64,000 nt of DNA from Roseisolibacter agri (GCF_030159095.1 NZ_BRXS01000002.1:124001-188000); one strand, 5' to 3'; shown: positions 7,783 through 17,347, numbered from the stretch's first letter. The notes: generated from the sequence alone by a model not told the origin. Made by a program: numbers and translations.

Positions 7783-8837
7783 GGCGCGGGCTTCGTGACG
7801 TCGGCCCAGTTGGGCGTGTCGCCGAGCGGCTTGAGCGTGCCCGCCTCGATCGCGACGCGCGCGCTGTCGACGGCGGCGCGCGTGGCGGCGGGGATGCGCG
7901 ACTCGAGCTGCGGGTTGTAGACGAGCTGCACGACGCCCGACTTCATCCCGAGGTCGACGACGCGCGGCTTGAAGCCGCCCGCCTTCACCTCGCGCGCGAC
8001 GGTGAGAAATGCGCGCGGCAGGTCGATCACGACGGAGCCGAGGATCACGTCGGGCGCGACGCCGTTCTGGTTGGAGTTGGCGCCGAACGCGTAGACGCCG
8101 CGCTCCTTGGCCGCCTGGAAGATGCCGAGGCCCGCGGCGTCGGCGTTCTGGAAGACCGCGTCGGCGCCCTGGCCGATCTGCGCGAGCGCCTGCTCCTTGC
8201 CGGCGCTGACGTCGTCCCAGTTGCCGATGTACGAGGTCAGCACGCGCACCTTCGGGTTCACCGCCTTCGCGCCGGCGGCGAAGGCCGCGAAGCTCGCCTT
8301 CACGGGCGGGAGCTCGGTGCCGCCGATCGCGCCGACGACGTTGGTCTTCGTCATCGCTCCCGCGACCATCCCGGCGAGATAGCTGGCCTCCTCGAAGGCG
8401 AAGGTCATCCCGGCCACGTTCGCCGCCGTCGAGTTCCCCGACGTCGTCACGTAGATCGTCTTGGGATAGCTCGGCGCCACGCGGAGGGCGGCGTCCTGGA
8501 ACTCGAAGCCGTGGCCGAAGACGAGCGCGTAGCCCTGCGCGCCATACTGCCGGAAGTTCTCCTCGAACTCCGCCGGCGTCTTCGTCTGGATGTGGCTGGT
8601 CTGGGCGTCGAGCGAGTCCTTGATCGCCTTGAGGCCGTTGAAGGCGCCGGCGTTCCACGACTGGTCGGAGATCGGCCCCGGCGTCAGGAGCGCCACACGG
8701 AAGGGCGCGTCGCCGCTGGCGGCAGAGTCGGCTTTCGGCTTCGCATCGCCGCCGCAGGCCGCCATGGCGAGCGCGGCCACGCCGACATGGACGAGGCGGC
8801 CGATGTGGAGAACTGTGGAGAACCGCCGCTCACGCAT
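7779..8837 (-). CDS. BMP-family substrate-binding lipoprotein
   Basis: 352 residues. A lipobox ends at C28 (AALAMAACGG), predicting a lipid-anchored periplasmic protein. The mature part matches the BMP/Med/PnrA family of basic membrane proteins, which bind purine nucleosides for ABC uptake: 'VALLTPGPISDQSWNAGAF', 'GYALVFGHGFEFQDA', 'AGMTFAFEEASYLAG', 'GADAVFQNADAAGLG' and 'GVYAFGANSNQNG'. No permease or ATPase gene is adjacent; instead it is coupled to the Nif3-like gene. Ligand identity is inferred from the family only. Confidence 0.88.
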   Translation of the reverse strand: MRERRFSTVLHIGRLVHVGVAALAMAACGGDAKPKADSAASGDAPFRVALLTPGPISDQSWNAGAFNGLKAIKDSLDAQTSHIQTKTPAEFEENFRQYGAQGYALVFGHGFEFQDAALRVAPSYPKTIYVTTSGNSTAANVAGMTFAFEEASYLAGMVAGAMTKTNVVGAIGGTELPPVKASFAAFAAGAKAVNPKVRVLTSYIGNWDDVSAGKEQALAQIGQGADAVFQNADAAGLGIFQAAKERGVYAFGANSNQNGVAPDVILGSVVIDLPRAFLTVAREVKAGGFKPRVVDLGMKSGVVQLVYNPQLESRIPAATRAAVDSARVAIEAGTLKPLGDTPNWADVTKPAP

Positions 8838-8922
8838 CGTGCAAAACTCGCAATCTGTTGTCTGGCAACGACTTGTGCGGCTGTGGAGAAGTCTTCCACA
8901 ACCGTAGTGGTCGCGTGGAGAA
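8804..8922. promoter_or_regulatory. Cluster of DnaA-box-like sites between the BMP gene and parB
   Basis: TGTGGAGAA (complement TTCTCCACA, one base from the E. coli consensus TTATCCACA) occurs at 8804-8812, 8814-8822 and 8882-8890. CGTGGAGAA lies at 8914-8922 and TCTTCCACA at 8892-8900 in the opposite sense. The first two are inside the 5' end of the BMP gene and the rest in the 92-nt gap before parB. The same variant, TTCTCCACG, occurs at the dnaA-dnaN region. DnaA binding is inferred. Confidence 0.45.
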
Positions 8923-8929
8923 CGCAGGG

Positions 8930-9832
8930 TCAGTCCGGCCGGGTTCCGAAGAGCTCGATCACGCGGTCGAAGTCGTCGGCGGAGTAGAAGGAGATCCGGA
9001 TCTCGCCCTTGGCGGCGTCGCTGAGGGTGATGCTCACGTCCGTCCCGAAGTGCCGGCGGAGGTGGTCCTCGATCCGGCGCACCTCGGCCGGGCGCGTGTC
9101 GCGGGTGCCGGCGACGTCGGCGGGCTTGGCGGGCCGGCCGGCGCTCTCGCGGACGCGGCGCTCGACCTCGCGGACGCTCAGGCCCTTGGCCGCGATCTCC
9201 TTGGCGAGGTCGACGATCACGTGCTCGCGGCCGAGGGCGAGGAGTGGGCGGGCGTGGCCGCTGGTGAGCGAGCCGTCGGACACCATGCGCCGGACAGAAG
9301 CGGGCAAACCCAGGAGCCGCATGCAGTTAGCGATCGTCGTCCGGTCCTTCCCGACGACCTCGGCCATCTGCTGCTGGGTGAGGTTGAACTCCTCGGACAG
9401 CCGCTGGTAGCCCTCGGCCTCTTCGATCGGGTTGAGATCGGCGCGCTGGAGGTTCTCGACCATCGCCAGCGTTAGGAGCGTCTGGTCGTCGATCTCCTTG
9501 ACGATCGCCGGGATCTCGGGCCAGCCCAGGCGCGTCGCAGCGCGGAAGCGCCGCTCGCCGGCGATCAGCTCGTAGCCGCGCCCATCGCGCGCGCGGCGGA
9601 CGGTGACGGGCTGGAGCAGCCCGGTCGCCCGGAGGCTCGCCTCGAGGTCGGCCAGGTCCTCCGCGCGGAACTCCTTGCGGGGCTGGTACGGGTTCGGACG
9701 GATCTGGCCGAGTGGGAGGCTCTTGAGAGCGGAGCGGTCTTCGGGGGTCGGCTGCTCGACCGCCTGCCGCGTCGCGAGGAGCGCCTCGAGGCCGCGGCCG
9801 AGGCGTCGCGGCTGCTTGTCAGGGGCGCTCAT
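8930..9832 (-). CDS. parB: Chromosome partitioning protein ParB
   Basis: 300 residues, the usual length for chromosomal ParB/Spo0J. It has an N-terminal 'RLGRGLEALL' (ParA-contact segment), the CTP-binding/ParB-N region with 'NPYQPRKEF' and 'GERRFRAATRLG' (arginine patch, about 105-116), 'ENLQRADLNPIEEAEGY', and a helix-turn-helix near 'LTQQQMAEVVGKDRTTIANCM' (written here as adjoining parts of the HTH). The C-terminal dimer domain ends the protein. It loads on parS and spreads as a CTP-gated clamp. The start ATG overlaps the parA stop by 4 nt. Two parS-like sites lie 1.2 kb away at the head of the operon. Confidence 0.95.
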   Translation of the reverse strand: MSAPDKQPRRLGRGLEALLATRQAVEQPTPEDRSALKSLPLGQIRPNPYQPRKEFRAEDLADLEASLRATGLLQPVTVRRARDGRGYELIAGERRFRAATRLGWPEIPAIVKEIDDQTLLTLAMVENLQRADLNPIEEAEGYQRLSEEFNLTQQQMAEVVGKDRTTIANCMRLLGLPASVRRMVSDGSLTSGHARPLLALGREHVIVDLAKEIAAKGLSVREVERRVRESAGRPAKPADVAGTRDTRPAEVRRIEDHLRRHFGTDVSITLSDAAKGEIRISFYSADDFDRVIELFGTRPD

Positions 9833-10632
9833 GCGGCGGGCGTGGTGGCGGCCGCGAGGGCGCCGCTCGTGGTGCGGGCGATGAGCTCCTGGGCGACCTG
9901 GAGGTAGGCCTGCGCGCCGATCGAGGCCACGTCGTAGAGGATGATCGGCTTCCCGAAGCTGGGCGCCTCCGCCAAACGGACGTTTCTCGGGATGACGTTC
10001 TGGAAGACCTTGGCGCCGAAGTACTCGCGGGCGTCGGTGGCGACCTGGCGCGAGAGGTTGAGGCGGTTGTCGAACATCGTCAGCAGGACGCCGTCGATGG
10101 CGAGGCGGGGGTTCACGCCCTGCTGGACCAGGTGCACCGTGTTGAGCAGCTGCGAGAGCCCTTCGAGCGCGTAGTACTCGCACTGGACGGGGATGAGCAG
10201 CGCGTCGGCGGCGGCCAGCATGTTGAGCGTGATGAGGCCGAGCGAGGGCGGGCAGTCGATCAGGACGTAGTCGTAGCGATCGAGGACCGGCGCCAGGGCC
10301 GAGCGCATCAGCTCGCTGCGGTTGGGCCGGTCGACGAGCTCGACTTCCGCGCCCGCGAGATCGGGGGTCGCGGGGAGGACGTCGAGGTGGCCGAACTGGA
10401 CGCCGCGGTGGAGCGCCTCGTCGATCGTGGCCTCGCCCAGGAGCACGTCGTAGAGCGTGGCGCCGAGCGCGTCGCGACTGATGCCGATGCCGCTGGTGGC
10501 GTTCCCCTGCGGGTCGCCGTCGATGAGCAGCGTGCGCTGTTCGGCCACCGCGAGGGAGGCGGCGAGGTTGACGGCGGAGGTCGTCTTACCGACCCCGCCT
10601 TTCTGGTTCGCGATGGCGATGACGCGGGTCAC
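9829..10632 (-). CDS. parA: Chromosome partitioning ATPase ParA/Soj
   Basis: 267 residues. The deviant Walker A motif KGGVGKTT (11-18) sits in 'IAIANQKGGVGKTTSAVNL'. The A' / Walker B region 'LLIDGDPQGNATSGIG' and 'YVLIDCPPSLGLITLN' follow. It is a MinD/ParA-type ATPase that binds DNA nonspecifically as an ATP dimer and is released by ParB. The start ATG overlaps the stop of an upstream LAGLIDADG-like gene (ATGA), which is unusual: parA is normally first in the operon or follows rsmG/mnmG. Here mnmG lies 2.2 kb away. Confidence 0.95.
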   Translation of the reverse strand: MTRVIAIANQKGGVGKTTSAVNLAASLAVAEQRTLLIDGDPQGNATSGIGISRDALGATLYDVLLGEATIDEALHRGVQFGHLDVLPATPDLAGAEVELVDRPNRSELMRSALAPVLDRYDYVLIDCPPSLGLITLNMLAAADALLIPVQCEYYALEGLSQLLNTVHLVQQGVNPRLAIDGVLLTMFDNRLNLSRQVATDAREYFGAKVFQNVIPRNVRLAEAPSFGKPIILYDVASIGAQAYLQVAQELIARTTSGALAAATTPAA

Positions 10633-10988
10633 GGCAGGTGTGCAGCAGGCACGCGGAAGTCATGGGGCTCGAGCTGGAGCGCGCCGTAGTGGGCCGCGCG
10701 CCATACGAGGAACTGCTCGCGCTTGTGGGAGGGCGGAAGGTAGCGCTCCAGCACCGGGAGCGCTTGGCGGAGCGGCTCACCGCGCAGGTGCCATACAGAA
10801 TAGTGGCGGCCCTGGCTCTGGTAGGGGCCGAAGACGCGCCCACCGAAGACCTGCTCGAGGAGGCGGAGGGGCTCGGGATCACGGGCGTGGAGGCGAACCG
10901 ACAGGGCTGGCTGGCGGCCATCCCAGCTGAAGGAGCCCTCGCCGACGATCAGGCCCATGGCGTATCCGAGCAGGAAGACGTGGACCAT
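10629..10988 (-). CDS. Single-motif LAGLIDADG-like protein heading the parAB operon
   Basis: 119 residues from the ATG at 10988. The N-terminus holds a LAGLIDADG-type helix, 'AMGLIVGEG' (10-18), followed by SF, like the common GLIDGEGSF form. The catalytic-position acid is Glu17; the other usual acid is Val15. A C-terminal 'LERYLPPSHKREQFLVW' resembles the yPLxsKK...fxxW segment of homing endonuclease domains. One motif implies a homodimer. It could be a nuclease, or a DNA-binding protein without cleavage, as in the LAGLIDADG domain of WhiA. The stop overlaps the parA start (ATGA), so all three genes are coupled. A TACGAT hexamer at 11006-11011 is a possible -10. The longer GTG/ATG starts upstream would run through the parS-like repeats and are less likely. 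Confidence 0.7.
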   Translation of the reverse strand: MVHVFLLGYAMGLIVGEGSFSWDGRQPALSVRLHARDPEPLRLLEQVFGGRVFGPYQSQGRHYSVWHLRGEPLRQALPVLERYLPPSHKREQFLVWRAAHYGALQLEPHDFRVPAAHLP

Positions 10989-11054
10989 GGGGGCGCGCGG
11001 AGAGGATCGTAAGCGTACGAGGGTGGCAGAATGACCGGAGTGCCGAGGCCGCAG

Positions 11055-11109
11055 TGTGCCACGTGAAAGCAAGGCAGGCTCGACCATAAACGTGCCACGT
11101 GAAAGCAAG
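11055..11109. promoter_or_regulatory. Two parS-like direct repeats upstream of the par operon
   Basis: GTGCCACGTGAAAGCAAG is repeated exactly at 11056-11073 and 11092-11109, 36 bp apart. Both centre on CACGTG and match the parS consensus TGTTTCACGTGAAACA at about 12 and 11 of 16 positions; the right half fits better than the left. They lie 67-121 bp upstream of the LAGLIDADG start codon, where ParB binding could mark the origin region and repress the operon. They could also be target sites of the LAGLIDADG protein. Confidence 0.5.
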
Positions 11110-11141
11110 CGGCACCCGACTATTCCACCGTCGGGTGCCGC
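11109..11141 (-). terminator. Intrinsic terminator-like hairpin after the SIMPL gene
   Basis: Perfect 12-bp arms GCGGCACCCGAC (11109-11120) and GTCGGGTGCCGC (11130-11141) enclose a 9-nt loop. Read leftward it lies 47 nt after the SIMPL stop codon and is followed by TTGCTTTC, a short T-rich stretch. It also insulates the par operon promoter region. Confidence 0.6.
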
Positions 11142-11187
11142 ACGCCAACGCTCCCGACGCGCTCCGGCGCGCCCCGACGCTACCACA

Positions 11188-11937
11188 TCACCGGGGCACG
11201 AACGCCCACCGCGCCGTCACCGTCGCCGCCACCGTCTGCGTCCCCTCCGAGATCGGAGTCTGCGCCCCCGCCTCCGCGGCCATCGCACGCACCGCCATGT
11301 CCATCGGCCGCGGGCGCACCGGCTCGTAGACCGACGACAGCTCCAGCAAGCCCCCGAGCTGACCACCGGCCGCCCGCGCCATCGCCTCCGCGTCCGCCCG
11401 CGCGCGCTCGACCGCCTTCGACAGCGCCCGGCGCCGCGCGGCCTCGCCCTCGGAGGAGTAGAACTGGAGCGAGGAGACCAGGTTCGCCCCCTTCGAGAGC
11501 ACCGCGTCCAGCACCGGGCCCACCTGGTCGATGCGGCGCAGCTCCACGATCACCGTGTTCTGGACGTTGTAGCCCGTGATCCGCGTCCGGCGCGTCGGCT
11601 GGTCGTAGACCTGCTCGGGGAAGACGTTGTAGCCGCTCGTCGTCAGCTGCTCGCTGGCGATCCCCAGCGCCCGCAGCGTGTCGAAGATCGCCCGCTGCAG
11701 CCGCGCGTTGCGCGTGGAGGCGTCCGCGGCCGTCGCGGCCTGCGTCTGGACGCCGATCGAGAGCCGGGCGCGGTCGGGGGTGATCTGCTCCTCGCCGACC
11801 GCGGACACCGCGATGCCGGCCGAGGGGATCACGGCCACAGGCGCCGGGGCAGGGGCCTGCGCCATGGCGGCGCGGGGGCCGGCAAGGGTCAGCGAGCTGG
11901 CGAGCGAGCTGGCAACGACGAACGAGGCGAGGCGCAT
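11188..11937 (-). CDS. Periplasmic SIMPL-domain (DUF541) protein
   Basis: 249 residues. A signal peptide ending near 'GPRAAMAQA' is followed by an Ala/Pro stretch and the SIMPL/DUF541 domain: 'AVSAVGEEQITPDRARLSIGV', 'TLRALGIASEQLTTSGYNVFPEQVY', 'ITGYNVQNTVIVEL' and 'ALSKAVERARADAEAMARAAG' (motif pieces in order). Family members (BP26, YggE) are periplasmic and linked to oxidative stress tolerance or form ring-shaped channels; activity is not defined. The ATG at 11937 was chosen because it starts directly with the signal peptide. Confidence 0.86.
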   Translation of the reverse strand: MRLASFVVASSLASSLTLAGPRAAMAQAPAPAPVAVIPSAGIAVSAVGEEQITPDRARLSIGVQTQAATAADASTRNARLQRAIFDTLRALGIASEQLTTSGYNVFPEQVYDQPTRRTRITGYNVQNTVIVELRRIDQVGPVLDAVLSKGANLVSSLQFYSSEGEAARRRALSKAVERARADAEAMARAAGGQLGGLLELSSVYEPVRPRPMDMAVRAMAAEAGAQTPISEGTQTVAATVTARWAFVPR

Positions 11938-12050
11938 GGTGTGGGCGTGGAGGGAAGGCGCCACGCCCGGCCCCGCGCGGATCGCGACGCGTGCGGCGTG
12001 GCACTCGACCGCATGCTACCCCACGCGCGCCCGCCGGTCACCCGAGTTCC

Positions 12051-12080
12051 CGCAGGTTCCAGCAGGTTCCAGCAGGTTGC
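12051..12080. repeat. Three tandem copies of a 10-mer
   Basis: The 10-mer NGCAGGTTCC is repeated three times head to tail (the last copy ends in GC), between the SIMPL start and the next terminator. The 181-nt gap 11938-12118 has no gene. Confidence 0.7.
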
Positions 12081-12082
12081 AA

Positions 12083-12110
12083 GACGGGCGGTGGCCCACC
12101 ACCGCCCGTC
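12083..12110 (-). terminator. Hairpin terminator after the 12119 gene
   Basis: Perfect 12-bp arms GACGGGCGGTGG (12083-12094) and its complement (12099-12110) with a 4-nt loop, 9 nt beyond the stop of the leftward gene. It is followed leftward by TTGCAACC, so the T-tract is weak, but the stem is long and very GC-rich. Confidence 0.6.
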
Positions 12111-12118
12111 CAATCGCA

Positions 12119-12736
12119 TCAGGGGGCGATGCCCGCCAGCACCGGCCCCGCGATCCGCCGCTCCGACACCCGCGACCAGCGCCGCTCCCCGGGGGCCCGC
12201 ACCTGGCCCACCAGCTCAAAGGCGAGGCGGGTGCCGCGCAGGGCGTCGGCGCCGCTGGTCGGGATGTCCAGCCGCACCGTGTTCGCCAGCCGGCCGTCGA
12301 CGCAGCCCACGAGCTTCGCGGCCGCCACCGGGAGGCTGACCGCGCGCACCTTCCAGCCGTGCGTCGTGTCGGCGTCCGCGAGGATCGCGCGCACCGCCAC
12401 CACGCGGGCGTTCGGGGAGGCGATGCGGAGCGCCGAGCGGGAGACGGAGACCGCGAGCCCGCTCTGGACCCGCTGGAGCTCCACCCCCAGCCAGCCGCGC
12501 TCCTGCCCATCGGGAGCGAGGTCGACGACGCGCACGGCGGGCGCGGCGAGGTCCGGCGCCTTGAGCGGGGCGGGTGTCGGCACCGCGCTGGCGAAGGTCG
12601 TGGGGACGGTGGCCTGCGCACCCGCGACGGCGGCGCGAGCGAGGGCGAGCACCGCCAGCAGCGTGGCGGCGCGGGGAGCGTGGGGGGCGCGCACGCCGAA
12701 GGGCGCGCCGGGGCGGGGGAGCGGGAGCGGTCGCAT
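12119..12736 (-). CDS. Hypothetical exported protein
   Basis: 205 residues, not recognised. An Arg/Pro-rich start is followed by a hydrophobic segment (AATLLAVLALARAAVAGAQA), read as a signal peptide. The mature part has 'ERGWLGVELQRV', which in other proteins precedes PDZ-like folds, but the PDZ core is not convincing. The C-terminal 'AFELVGQVRAPGERRWSRVSE' looks like a beta-sheet domain. It lies 52 nt downstream of mnmG in the same direction and could share its transcript. Confidence 0.55.
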   Translation of the reverse strand: MRPLPLPRPGAPFGVRAPHAPRAATLLAVLALARAAVAGAQATVPTTFASAVPTPAPLKAPDLAAPAVRVVDLAPDGQERGWLGVELQRVQSGLAVSVSRSALRIASPNARVVAVRAILADADTTHGWKVRAVSLPVAAAKLVGCVDGRLANTVRLDIPTSGADALRGTRLAFELVGQVRAPGERRWSRVSERRIAGPVLAGIAP

Positions 12737-12788
12737 GCCCGCCCTAGCTGCCAGCCGCGTGCCGGACCGACGCCGCGGCCGACGAACC

Positions 12789-14720
<1,932 letters not shown>

Positions 14721-14777
14721 CGCCTCATGCGACTAAATGCGACTCCTCGCGGCGCAGCGCCGACCGGGCGCACGCCG

Positions 14778-14783
14778 TAGAAT
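14778..14783 (+). promoter_or_regulatory. -10-like box for a leaderless M20 peptidase transcript
   Basis: TAGAAT ends 6 nt before the ATG at 14790, so transcription 7 nt after the box would begin at the A of the start codon. No ribosome binding site and no clear -35 hexamer are visible. The spacing matches other genes in the window. Confidence 0.45.
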
Positions 14784-14789
14784 CAGCAT

Positions 14790-16181
14790 ATGCGATCCCC
14801 CCGCCGCCCCGCCACCGCCGCCGCGCTGGCCGCCCCGCTGGCCGCCGTTCTCGCCGGCGGCTGCGCGCCCGCCGCGCGCCCGTCCGGTGCGCCTGCCGCC
14901 GCCACGCCGGCGCCCTCCGCCGCCGCGCCGACGGCGAGCACGACGCTCACCGCCGACGAGACGCGCATGCGCGACGCCGTGCGCGCGCACTACGACGCCT
15001 CCATCGACCTGCTGGCGCGCGCCGTCGACATCCCGAGCGGCACGCACAACCTGGCCGGCGTGCGGCGCGTGGGCGACCTGTTCGCCACCGAGCTGCAGCA
15101 GCTCGGCTTCCGCACGCGCTGGGTCGACGCGCCCGCGGGCATGCGGCGCGCGGGGCACCTGGTGGCGGAGCACCCGGGGCAGGGTGCGCGGCTGCTGCTC
15201 ATCGGGCACCTCGACACCGTGTTCGAGGGCGACGACCAGAAGTGGGTGCGCCAGGACACGATCGCGCGCGGCGCCGGCACCGGGGACATGAAGGGCGGCG
15301 ACGTGGCGATGGTGCTCGCGCTGCGCGCGCTCAAGGAGGCCGGGCAGCTGGAGCGCATGCACGTCACCGTCATCATGACCGGCGACGAGGAGGCGCCCGG
15401 CCAGCCGATCGCGGCGGCGCGCACCACGCTCACCGACCTCGCGCGCGCGAGCGACGTCGCGCTGGCGTTCGAGGGCGGCTCGCGGTCGCAGATCTCGGTC
15501 ACGCGCCGCGGCTCGTCGTCGTGGACGCTCGAGGTGAAGGCGCGCCAGGCGCACTCCGCGGGCGTCTTCTCGGAGGGCGCGGGCTACGGCGCGATCTACG
15601 AGGGCGCGCGCGTGATCGACGAGTTCCGGCGCACGCTCTCCGGCCAGCCGGGACTCACCTTCAACGTCGGCCTCGTGGGCGGCGGCACCGCGGCCGCCAC
15701 CGACACGTCGCTGACGCGCATCACGTCCGAGGGGAAGACCAACATCATCGCGCCGACGTTCGTCGCGCGCGGCGATCTCCGCTTCCTGCGCGAGGCGCAG
15801 AAGGACTCCACGCGCGCCGCGATGCGCGCGATCGTCGCGCGGCCGCTGAACGGCGCGACGAGCACGATCACGTTCACCGACGGCTACCCCGCGATGCCCG
15901 CCACCGACGCCGGCGCGCGCCTCGTCGCCGCGTTCGACGGCACGAGCCGCGCACTCGGCTACGGCGCGGTGCAGGCGCAGGACGCGAGCAGCCGCGGCGC
16001 GGGCGACGTGTCGTTCGTCGCGCCGTTCATCCCCGGCATGGACGGCCTGGGCGTGAGCGGGCGCGGCGCGCACTCGCCGCAGGAGTCGGTCTCGCTCCCC
16101 TCGCTGCGCATGGCGGCCGAGCGGGCGGCGGTGCTGATGTCGCGCCTGTCGCGCGAGTGGCCGCGCCGCCCCGCGTCCTGA
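14790..16181 (+). CDS. M20-family metallopeptidase (carboxypeptidase G2-like lipoprotein)
   Basis: 463 residues. A lipobox ends at C25 (AVLAGGC), so it is an exported lipoprotein. The di-zinc M20 core is complete: 'GHLDTVFEGD' (H and D ligands), 'GAGTGDMKGG' (bridging D), 'TGDEEAPG' (catalytic Glu pair) and a late His in 'GRGAHSPQE'. The lid domain carries 'ARQAHSAGVFSEGAGYGAIYE' (motif in parts), with the His that caps the active site. Order and spacing resemble glutamate carboxypeptidase/CPG2. The substrate is probably a peptide or N-acyl amino acid in the periplasm; the exact one is unknown. It is divergent from mnmG, 69 nt apart. Confidence 0.88.
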   Translation: MRSPRRPATAAALAAPLAAVLAGGCAPAARPSGAPAAATPAPSAAAPTASTTLTADETRMRDAVRAHYDASIDLLARAVDIPSGTHNLAGVRRVGDLFATELQQLGFRTRWVDAPAGMRRAGHLVAEHPGQGARLLLIGHLDTVFEGDDQKWVRQDTIARGAGTGDMKGGDVAMVLALRALKEAGQLERMHVTVIMTGDEEAPGQPIAAARTTLTDLARASDVALAFEGGSRSQISVTRRGSSSWTLEVKARQAHSAGVFSEGAGYGAIYEGARVIDEFRRTLSGQPGLTFNVGLVGGGTAAATDTSLTRITSEGKTNIIAPTFVARGDLRFLREAQKDSTRAAMRAIVARPLNGATSTITFTDGYPAMPATDAGARLVAAFDGTSRALGYGAVQAQDASSRGAGDVSFVAPFIPGMDGLGVSGRGAHSPQESVSLPSLRMAAERAAVLMSRLSREWPRRPAS

Positions 16182-16222
16182 CGCATCCGCCGCACGCGCC
16201 TCCCGTCACCCCTTCCGTCCCC

Positions 16223-16507
16223 ATGCCACTCGAAGTCCCCGCGTCGCATCCGACGCTCGTCTTCCGCCGCGCCGCGTACGAGCGCGCGAACCTGGTGCGC
16301 GCGGCGCTCGACGAACGCCTCGGCCTCACGCCGGACGAGTTCCGCGTCGAGGGCGACCTCGTGGCGATCGGCCCGATCCACGACGAGGACGCGCTGGGCG
16401 CGCTCGTCGCGGAGCTGGAGCAGCTCGGCCTCGTGTACTACGACGACTTCTTCGAGCTGAGCGGCAACTGGCCCGAGTGGCTGCACCTGCGCGTGTCGAG
16501 CCGGTAG
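16223..16507 (+). CDS. Small conserved hypothetical protein
   Basis: 94 residues, acidic, no signal peptide. It has 'ASHPTLVFRRAAYERANLVRAALDERLGL' at the N-terminus (in parts) and 'DDFFELSGNWPEWLHLRVS' at the C-terminus. No family is recognised. It follows the M20 peptidase gene by 41 nt in the same direction and is probably cotranscribed. The ATG at 16223 lacks a strong ribosome binding site. Confidence 0.58.
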   Translation: MPLEVPASHPTLVFRRAAYERANLVRAALDERLGLTPDEFRVEGDLVAIGPIHDEDALGALVAELEQLGLVYYDDFFELSGNWPEWLHLRVSSR

Positions 16508-16525
16508 CGCCTCACGGGTAGCGCA

Positions 16526-17347
16526 TCAGCCGCCGCGCGGCGCGGGGAGCGCGACCGGACAGCCGGACGCGCGCTGCTCCGGCGTCAGCACTGCGTCGAT
16601 GTCGGCGCGCAGCTTCGCCTCGGCCGCCGCGAGCCGGTCGCGGATCGGCGTCGACCGCGCGAGGATCGCGCGCAGCTCCGCGTCGCTCTTGCCGGCCTGA
16701 CGCGCGGCCTGCACCTCGCGCGCGATCCCCGCCAGCGCCTCGAGGTCGGCCCGGTGCGCGGTCTCGAACGCTTCGAGCAGCGCGTGGATGCGCGCCACCT
16801 GCTCGCCGCTCAGCTGCACCGCGCTCCCGCGCTCGCAGCGGTTCGCGCGCTGCGCGTCGATCCACGCGCGCTGCTCGCGCGTGAGCACCGCCGCGATGTC
16901 CGCCTGCAGCGCGCGCGCCGCCGCGTCGAGCCGAGCACGCGCCGCGTTCGACTCGGCCATGATCGCGCGCACTTCGGCGGCGGGCTTGCCCGCGCGCATC
17001 GCGGCCTCCGCGCGCTTCACGATCGCGGCGACCGCCTCGACGTCCGCACGCGTGGCCGTGGCGAACGCACGCAGCAGCGCGTCGATGCGCGCGCGCTGGT
17101 CGTCGGTCAGGCGCAGCTCCGCGGGCAACCGATCGAGCGCGACGCCGTCGACGGTCGCGCCGGGCGGCGCCGCGAGCAGGCCGACCGCCGTCGCGACGCT
17201 CGTCACGTCGGCGCGCAGCGCCTCGTCGGCGAGGGGCGCCGGCTCGACCGGCGCGGGCGTACGGTCGCTGCTGCAGGCGCCGAGCGTCGCGAGCGTGGCG
17301 ACGAGGATCGCAAGGCGCAGGGAATGGCGCGTGAACCGAGGCGACAC
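16526..17347 (-). CDS. Lipoprotein with two tandem Spy/CpxP-like (LTxxQ) helical modules
   Basis: 273 residues from a GTG start. A lipobox ends at C25 (LATLGACSS). The mature protein is an internal duplication. The first module runs from 'LTDDQRARIDALLRAFATAT' to 'AVLTREQRAWIDAQR'; the second runs from 'LSGEQVARIHALLEAFETAH' to 'AVLTPEQRA'. Each starts and ends with an LTxxQ-type motif and is a long helical hairpin, as in Spy/CpxP periplasmic chaperones. A role in envelope stress or metal stress is inferred from the family. The GTG was preferred because upstream codons would precede the signal peptide with a non-hydrophobic tail. Confidence 0.7.
   Translation of the reverse strand: MSPRFTRHSLRLAILVATLATLGACSSDRTPAPVEPAPLADEALRADVTSVATAVGLLAAPPGATVDGVALDRLPAELRLTDDQRARIDALLRAFATATRADVEAVAAIVKRAEAAMRAGKPAAEVRAIMAESNAARARLDAAARALQADIAAVLTREQRAWIDAQRANRCERGSAVQLSGEQVARIHALLEAFETAHRADLEALAGIAREVQAARQAGKSDAELRAILARSTPIRDRLAAAEAKLRADIDAVLTPEQRASGCPVALPAPRGG

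Noticed and set aside
10989-11186. A longer form of the LAGLIDADG-like protein
   Set aside because: It would be translated through both parS-like repeats and has no similarity to the family before 'MVHVFLLGYAMG'.
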